Assembly: GCA_023416515.1 (NCBI GenBank)
Contig: JAEZHP010000065.1
Location: 1 to 8,130, forward strand
DNA length: 8,130 bases
Direction: 5' to 3'
Source of the DNA: Pseudomonadota bacterium
GTDB taxonomy: Bacteria > Pseudomonadota > Alphaproteobacteria > Sphingomonadales > Sphingomonadaceae
Made by a program: the position numbers and the translations under genes
Shown: in pieces, positions 4,692 through 8,130 of the stretch
Numbering within the stretch: the stretch's first letter is position 1
How the letters are laid out: every line of letters begins with the position of its first letter
The notes under the pieces: model-generated
The model's database searches: none
Seen by the model: only the letters and a program-made list of their open reading frames with translations
What the model was told of the DNA's origin: nothing

Positions 4692-5830
4692 CGAGGGCTC
4701 TCCAGCCGGATGCTCGCGACCGCCTGCGCCGCAATGCCTTCGCGGCGGCCAGTGAACCCCAGCGACTCCGTCGTCGTGGCCTTGATGCTGACCTGCTCCT
4801 CCATGACGCCGATCGCGCGCGCGACCGATTGCCGCATAGCCAAGCGATGGGGTCCCACTTTCGGTTCCTCGCAAATGACCGTGCAATCGACATGATCGAT
4901 GATCCCGCCGCGTTCCCTGATCAATGCGGCCGCATGGGCAGCGAAACGGTCGGAGGATGCGCCTTTCCACTGCGGCTGCGACGGCGGGAAATGCTCGCCG
5001 ATGTCGCCGAGCCCCGCGGCTCCGAGCAGCGCGTCAGTGATCGCGTGCAGCACGACGTCGGCGTCGCTGTGGCCGACGAGGCCACGGCCATGCGGGATGG
5101 CGACCCCGCCCATCATGATGGGGCCTTCACCGCCGAATGCGTGGACGTCGAAGCCGAGTCCGGTGCGCGGCGTAAGTCGCGACGCGAGCCATTCTTCGGC
5201 ACGGCGAAAATCGTCGGTCGTCGTGATCTTCTCCAGCGCGGAGTCTCCCGCCACCGCCGCGACGCTGAGGCCCGCCGCGTTCGCAACAGTCGTTTCGTCG
5301 GTCGGAGCGGGACCGCTCCAGCTTTCATAGGCACGCCGAAGCTTCGCCAGGCGAAAGGCTTGAGGCGTCTGGACCCGAACGATGCCCGCCCGTTCGACGG
5401 GCTCCTCGAGGCGGTCCGACGCACGAGCGAGCGTGTCGCCTACGGGCATGACCGGCGCCGCGCCGTCGAAGAATTCGAGCGGCGCGAGCAGGCGATCGAT
5501 CACTTGCCGAGGACAGAAGGGCCGTGCCGCATCGTGCACCAGCACGGCATCCGCATCGATCTGCGCGAGGCCCGCGCGCACCGAATCGGCACGCTCGCCG
5601 CCGCCCTGAATCAGCTCGCCGACATCGATGCCCGAGAGCGCTTCGCTGGCAAGCGGCTGTTGCCCGGCGCCTACGACCACGCGCACGTCAGACACTGCGG
5701 GATGTGACGCCAGCGCCTCGACCGCGCGGCGAAGCACCGACTTGCCGCCAATCGGCCGATATTGCTTTGGGATTCCGCCGCCGAGACGCTCGCCTTTTCC
5801 GGCCGCGACGATGAGGGCGGTGGTGGTCAC
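4688..5830 (-). CDS. ispDF: Bifunctional IspD/IspF enzyme of the MEP isoprenoid pathway
   Basis: The 380-residue fusion catalyses two non-consecutive MEP pathway steps: CTP-dependent formation of CDP-methylerythritol (IspD) and cyclisation to MEcPP (IspF). IspD fills about 1-220: nucleotide-binding 'LIVAAGKGERLGGGIPKQY' (6-24, K22), 'GGGERADSVRAGL' (76-88), 'VHDAARPF' (98-105) and 'QTPQAF' (154-159). IspF fills about 222-380: the metal ligands D228 and H230 in 'GFDVHAFG' and probably H262 in 'DVVLHAITDALLGA', plus 'GHSDAD' (253-258), 'GDIGEHFPP' (275-283) and the end block 'KATTTESLGFTGRREGIA' (350-367). No break or missing key residue is seen. The start is GTG at 5830; the conserved strand begins at once, and an in-frame stop lies eight codons upstream with no ATG between. 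The fusion is characteristic of Alphaproteobacteria and Campylobacterota. It is the first gene of an operon with pncC and is divergent from dusB. Confidence 0.97.
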   Translation of the reverse strand: MTTTALIVAAGKGERLGGGIPKQYRPIGGKSVLRRAVEALASHPAVSDVRVVVGAGQQPLASEALSGIDVGELIQGGGERADSVRAGLAQIDADAVLVHDAARPFCPRQVIDRLLAPLEFFDGAAPVMPVGDTLARASDRLEEPVERAGIVRVQTPQAFRLAKLRRAYESWSGPAPTDETTVANAAGLSVAAVAGDSALEKITTTDDFRRAEEWLASRLTPRTGLGFDVHAFGGEGPIMMGGVAIPHGRGLVGHSDADVVLHAITDALLGAAGLGDIGEHFPPSQPQWKGASSDRFAAHAAALIRERGGIIDHVDCTVICEEPKVGPHRLAMRQSVARAIGVMEEQVSIKATTTESLGFTGRREGIAAQAVASIRLESPR

Positions 5831-5895
5831 GGCCGCGAGGTCTAAGGCCCGTTACCTTGTCCGCCAAGGGCCGTTCCACTATCTGCCGCCGACCA

Positions 5896-6894
5896 ATGAG
5901 CAGATTGATGCCCATAGACATCGGCCCGGTCCGCATCGACGCACCAGTCATCCTGGCGCCGATGACGGGTGTCACCGACCTGCCGTTCCGGCGGGCCGTG
6001 AAGCGTTACGGCGCGGGCCTGACCGTCAGCGAGATGATCGCCAGCCAGGCGATGATCCGCGAGACCCGGCAATCGCTGCAGAAGGCGCTGTGGGATCCGT
6101 CGGAACAGCCGGTCTCGCTCCAGCTCGCCGGTTGCGAGCCGAACGTCATGGCGGAAGCCGCCCGCCTCAATGAGCAACGCGGCGCGGCGATCATCGACAT
6201 CAACATGGGTTGCCCGGTCAAGAAGGTCGTCAACGGCTGGGCAGGCTCGGCACTGATGCGCGACCTCAAGACGGCTGCGGCCATCATCGAGGCGACGGTG
6301 AAGGCCGTGAGCGTGCCCGTCACGCTGAAAACGCGCATGGGCTGGGACCATTCAGCCCTCAACGCGCCCGAGCTCGCGAGGATCGCCGAGGACCTCGGGG
6401 TGAAGATGATCACGATCCACGGTCGCACGCGTTGCCAGATGTACAAGGGCGAGGCCGACTGGGCGTTCGTGAGGAAGGTCAAGGCGGCTGTCTCAATCCC
6501 CGTCATCGTCAACGGCGACATCTGCTCGGTGCAGGACGCCCGCCAAGCCCTCGCGCAATCGGGCGCCGACGGCGTCATGATCGGCCGCGGCGCCTACGGA
6601 CGGCCGTGGCTGCTTGCCGAGACGAGGGCCGAGCTCGTCGACGGAGCAACCTGGACCGCGCCTTCGCTCGACGAGCAACTCGAGGTCATGCTCACACAGT
6701 ATGACGAGATGCTGTCGCTGTACGGAGCACACACGGGCGTCAATCTCGCCCGCAAGCATATCGGCTGGTACACGAAGGGACTTCCCGGCTCGGCCGAGCT
6801 TCGCAACCGCGTGAACCAGCTGGACGATCCAGCGGTTGTCATTTCGGCGCTGCGCGAGTTCTATGCTCCCTGGCTGGCGCGCGCCGCGGCCTAG
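5896..6894 (+). CDS. dusB: tRNA-dihydrouridine synthase B (NifR3 family)
   Basis: The 332-residue flavoenzyme reduces uridine in the tRNA D-loop to dihydrouridine, using FMN and NADPH, in the cytoplasm. Numbering from ATG 5896, the TIM barrel begins with 'DAPVILAPMTGVTDLPFR' (15-32). It continues with 'TVSEMIAS', 'DINMGCPVKK' (101-110, catalytic C106), 'TLKTRMGW', 'ITIHGRTRCQMYKG' and the phosphate-binding 'VIVNGDI' and 'DGVMIGRGAYGRPWL'. The C-terminal helical domain includes 'NLARKHIGWYTKGLPGS' and 'RNRVNQ'. Length matches DusB. An ATG at 5908 (MPIDIG) is an alternative start, and a TTG at 5857 is unlikely; no clear Shine-Dalgarno separates them. In many Alphaproteobacteria this gene (nifR3) heads the ntrBC nitrogen-regulation locus, but here a CAP-domain gene follows after 20 bases. 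Confidence 0.95.
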   Translation: MSRLMPIDIGPVRIDAPVILAPMTGVTDLPFRRAVKRYGAGLTVSEMIASQAMIRETRQSLQKALWDPSEQPVSLQLAGCEPNVMAEAARLNEQRGAAIIDINMGCPVKKVVNGWAGSALMRDLKTAAAIIEATVKAVSVPVTLKTRMGWDHSALNAPELARIAEDLGVKMITIHGRTRCQMYKGEADWAFVRKVKAAVSIPVIVNGDICSVQDARQALAQSGADGVMIGRGAYGRPWLLAETRAELVDGATWTAPSLDEQLEVMLTQYDEMLSLYGAHTGVNLARKHIGWYTKGLPGSAELRNRVNQLDDPAVVISALREFYAPWLARAAA

Positions 6895-6902
6895 CTGCAA
6901 CC

Positions 6903-6910
6903 AAGGAGGT
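6903..6910 (+). promoter_or_regulatory. Near-perfect Shine-Dalgarno deciding a GTG start
   Basis: AAGGAGGT lies 4 bases before the GTG at 6915 and matches the anti-Shine-Dalgarno end of 16S rRNA over eight bases. It is the strongest ribosome-binding site in the window and fixes the start of the CAP-domain gene at the GTG, directly ahead of its signal peptide. It implies efficient translation independent of the upstream dusB stop, which lies only 8 bases before it. Confidence 0.85.
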
Positions 6911-6914
6911 CCAA

Positions 6915-7427
6915 GTGCAGGCCTGCCCGAAGCTTCTTTCCGCTCTTGCAGCAATCGCCCTCGCGACGCCGGCAGCGGCGCAAGCTCCTGACGCCATGTC
7001 CGCACGGCTTCTCGCCGCGCACAATGCCGAGCGGGCGAGGGTGGGCGTACCGCCGCTGCAGTGGGACCCGGCGCTGGCTGCCGCAGCATTGTCCTATGGC
7101 CCCGCGATTTCGGCTCTTGGTCGGCTGGAGCACTCGCCGAAGGAAACGCGTCCGGGCCAACGCGAGAATTTGTGGATGGGCACGACCGGCGCCTTCTCGC
7201 CGGAGCAGATGGTCGCGACCTGGACCGGCGAACGTCGCTTCTTCCGCCCGGGCATTTTCCCAAACGTCAGCACGACGGGCAATTGGCTCGACATTTCGCA
7301 CTATACGACGCTGATCTGGCGAACGACGACGAGGGTGGGATGCGCGATCTACCGTACGCGCAGCTGGGATTATTTGATCTGCCGCTACTCACCGCCGGGC
7401 AACGTCGACGGCAGGTTCGTCCCCTGA
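6915..7427 (+). CDS. Secreted CAP-domain (SCP/PR-1-like) protein
   Basis: The 170-residue protein begins with a Sec signal peptide: hydrophobic 'LLSALAAIALATPAAA' and a likely signal peptidase I cut after A22. The mature protein is a single CAP domain. Visible blocks are 'LLAAHNAERARVGVPPLQWD' (32-51), 'LEHS' (71-74), 'GQRENLWMGT' (81-90), 'WTGE' (103-106) and 'GNWLDISHYTTLIWR' (122-136). The last part is 'VGC' (141-143), then 'YLICRYSPPGN' (153-163). The four-residue cavity of CAP proteins looks complete as H73, E84, E106 and H129, and C143/C156 could form a disulfide in the periplasm. The molecular role of bacterial CAP proteins is not settled; lipid binding, metal binding and peptidase activity have been proposed for the superfamily. 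The GTG start is fixed by the strong ribosome-binding site. It lies 20 bases after dusB and may be cotranscribed with it. Confidence 0.93.
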   Translation: MQACPKLLSALAAIALATPAAAQAPDAMSARLLAAHNAERARVGVPPLQWDPALAAAALSYGPAISALGRLEHSPKETRPGQRENLWMGTTGAFSPEQMVATWTGERRFFRPGIFPNVSTTGNWLDISHYTTLIWRTTTRVGCAIYRTRSWDYLICRYSPPGNVDGRFVP

Positions 7428-7490
7428 TCAGGCGCTGGCGCGCCGACGAGTTCAGCGGCTAAGGCCGTTCAGGACAGACCGGGGGCGCGA

Positions 7491-8130
7491 ATGGCAATTC
7501 CTTCAATATTGCGCGGACTGCGCTTGCCGGTGATTGGCGCGCCGCTCTTCATCATCTCGAACCCGAAGCTGGTCATCGCCCAGTGCACGGCCGGCATCGT
7601 CGGCAGCTTTCCCGCGCTGAACGCGCGCCCGGCATCGCAGCTCGACGAATGGCTGCACGAGATCACCGAAGCGATTGCCGCGCACGATCGCGATCATCCG
7701 GAGCAACGCGCCGCGCCCTTCGCGGTGAACCAGATAGTCCATCGCTCCAACGACCGCTTCGAGGCGGACATGGCGGTATGCGAGAAGTGGAAGGTGCCGA
7801 TCGTCATCACCTCGCTTGGCGCGCGCGAGGAGCTGAATCGCGCGGTCCATGGCTGGGGCGGTGTGACGCTCCACGACATCATCGACGACCGCTTTGCCCG
7901 CAAAGCCTTCGAAAAAGGCGCCGATGGCCTGATCGCGGTCGCGGCGGGGGCGGGGGGTCATGCCGGGCGCTGGTCGCCGTTCGCCCTGGTCCAGGAAATC
8001 CGGGCCTGGTTCGACGGCCCGCTCATCCTGTCGGGCTCGATCGCCACGGGCTCGGCGGTGCTCGCCGCGCAAGCCATGGGCGCCGATTTCGCTTATGTCG
8101 GCTCACCCTTCATCGCGACGCCGGAGGCGC
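7491..8130 (+). CDS. Nitronate monooxygenase family protein, 3' truncated by the window edge
   Basis: An open frame of 213 codons runs from ATG 7491 to the window end without a stop. The family usually has about 320 residues, so roughly two thirds is present. The FMN-dependent TIM barrel (2-nitropropane dioxygenase family) oxidises alkyl nitronates, detoxifying compounds such as propionate 3-nitronate. Blocks seen are 'LPVIGAPLFIISNPKLVIAQ' (12-31), 'AGIVGSFPALNARP' (34-47), 'PFAVNQIVH' (76-84), 'AVAAGAGGHAGRWSP' (149-163, with H157 the usual catalytic histidine), 'LSGSIATGSAVLAA' (180-193) and 'GADFAYVGSPFIAT' (197-210). GGGGG at 7481-7485 may serve as ribosome-binding site. It lies 63 bases after the CAP gene on the same strand. 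Substrate cannot be inferred from sequence alone; many members have unknown physiological substrates. Confidence 0.92.
   Translation, partial: MAIPSILRGLRLPVIGAPLFIISNPKLVIAQCTAGIVGSFPALNARPASQLDEWLHEITEAIAAHDRDHPEQRAAPFAVNQIVHRSNDRFEADMAVCEKWKVPIVITSLGAREELNRAVHGWGGVTLHDIIDDRFARKAFEKGADGLIAVAAGAGGHAGRWSPFALVQEIRAWFDGPLILSGSIATGSAVLAAQAMGADFAYVGSPFIATPEA

Noticed and set aside
4649..5707. 352-codon plus-strand open frame opposite ispDF
   Set aside because: It is a shadow of ispDF, whose catalytic motifs are all intact; the plus-strand product is Arg-rich and has no family blocks.
5855..5869. Small dyad CCTTG/CAAGG in the ispDF-dusB divergent gap
   Set aside because: The stem is only 5 bp with a 5-base loop, so it is expected by chance and does not support an operator call on its own.
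7423..7432. Palindrome CCTGATCAGG over the CAP gene stop
   Set aside because: It is ten bases without a loop, has no T-tract, and is most simply a chance palindrome.

Overview
The window is GC-rich, densely packed bacterial chromosome, most likely from an alphaproteobacterium and probably a sphingomonad. The evidence is the fused ispDF gene, the gene order lipA / Coq10-RatA-like / cinA(pncC) / ispDF / dusB that I recall as typical of Alphaproteobacteria, the style of the short PAS protein, and the GTG starts. The assignment is inferred from gene content; no rRNA or other marker is present. Nearly all of it is ordinary chromosomal sequence. I see no insertion sequence, integrase, CRISPR array, tRNA, rRNA, phage gene or multi-gene defence system.

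Left part (1-2126): the 3' end of a DUF1905-type gene (+) converges on a standalone PAS-domain gene (-). That gene has a candidate general-stress (EcfG-type) promoter. Next come a NYN/PIN-like putative RNase with a C-terminal LOTUS-like region (-) and a small glycine-zipper lipoprotein rich in Tyr, Asn and Gly (+). These look like accessory or stress-related genes.

Middle part (2145-5830): a beta-carbonic anhydrase (-) is divergent from lipoyl synthase lipA (+). lipA overlaps a Coq10/RatA-type START-domain gene (+) by one base. That pair converges on an ispDF-pncC operon (-), in which the two genes overlap by 4 bases. The pathways represented are lipoate synthesis, ubiquinone function, the MEP isoprenoid pathway (which feeds the ubiquinone tail) and pyridine-nucleotide salvage.

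Right part (5896-8130): dusB (tRNA dihydrouridine synthase, +) is divergent from ispDF. It is followed after 20 bases by a secreted CAP-domain protein with a near-perfect Shine-Dalgarno and a GTG start, then by a nitronate monooxygenase gene cut by the window edge. The ntrB/ntrC genes that often follow dusB (nifR3) in Alphaproteobacteria are not here.

The most notable non-coding structures are two inverted repeats placed at convergent gene ends. One is a 14-bp stem with a 4-base loop at 2147-2178, inside the 3' coding end of the carbonic anhydrase gene. The other is a perfect 10-bp inverted repeat at 4180-4223, spanning the overlap of the ratA-like and pncC genes. Neither has a T-tract.
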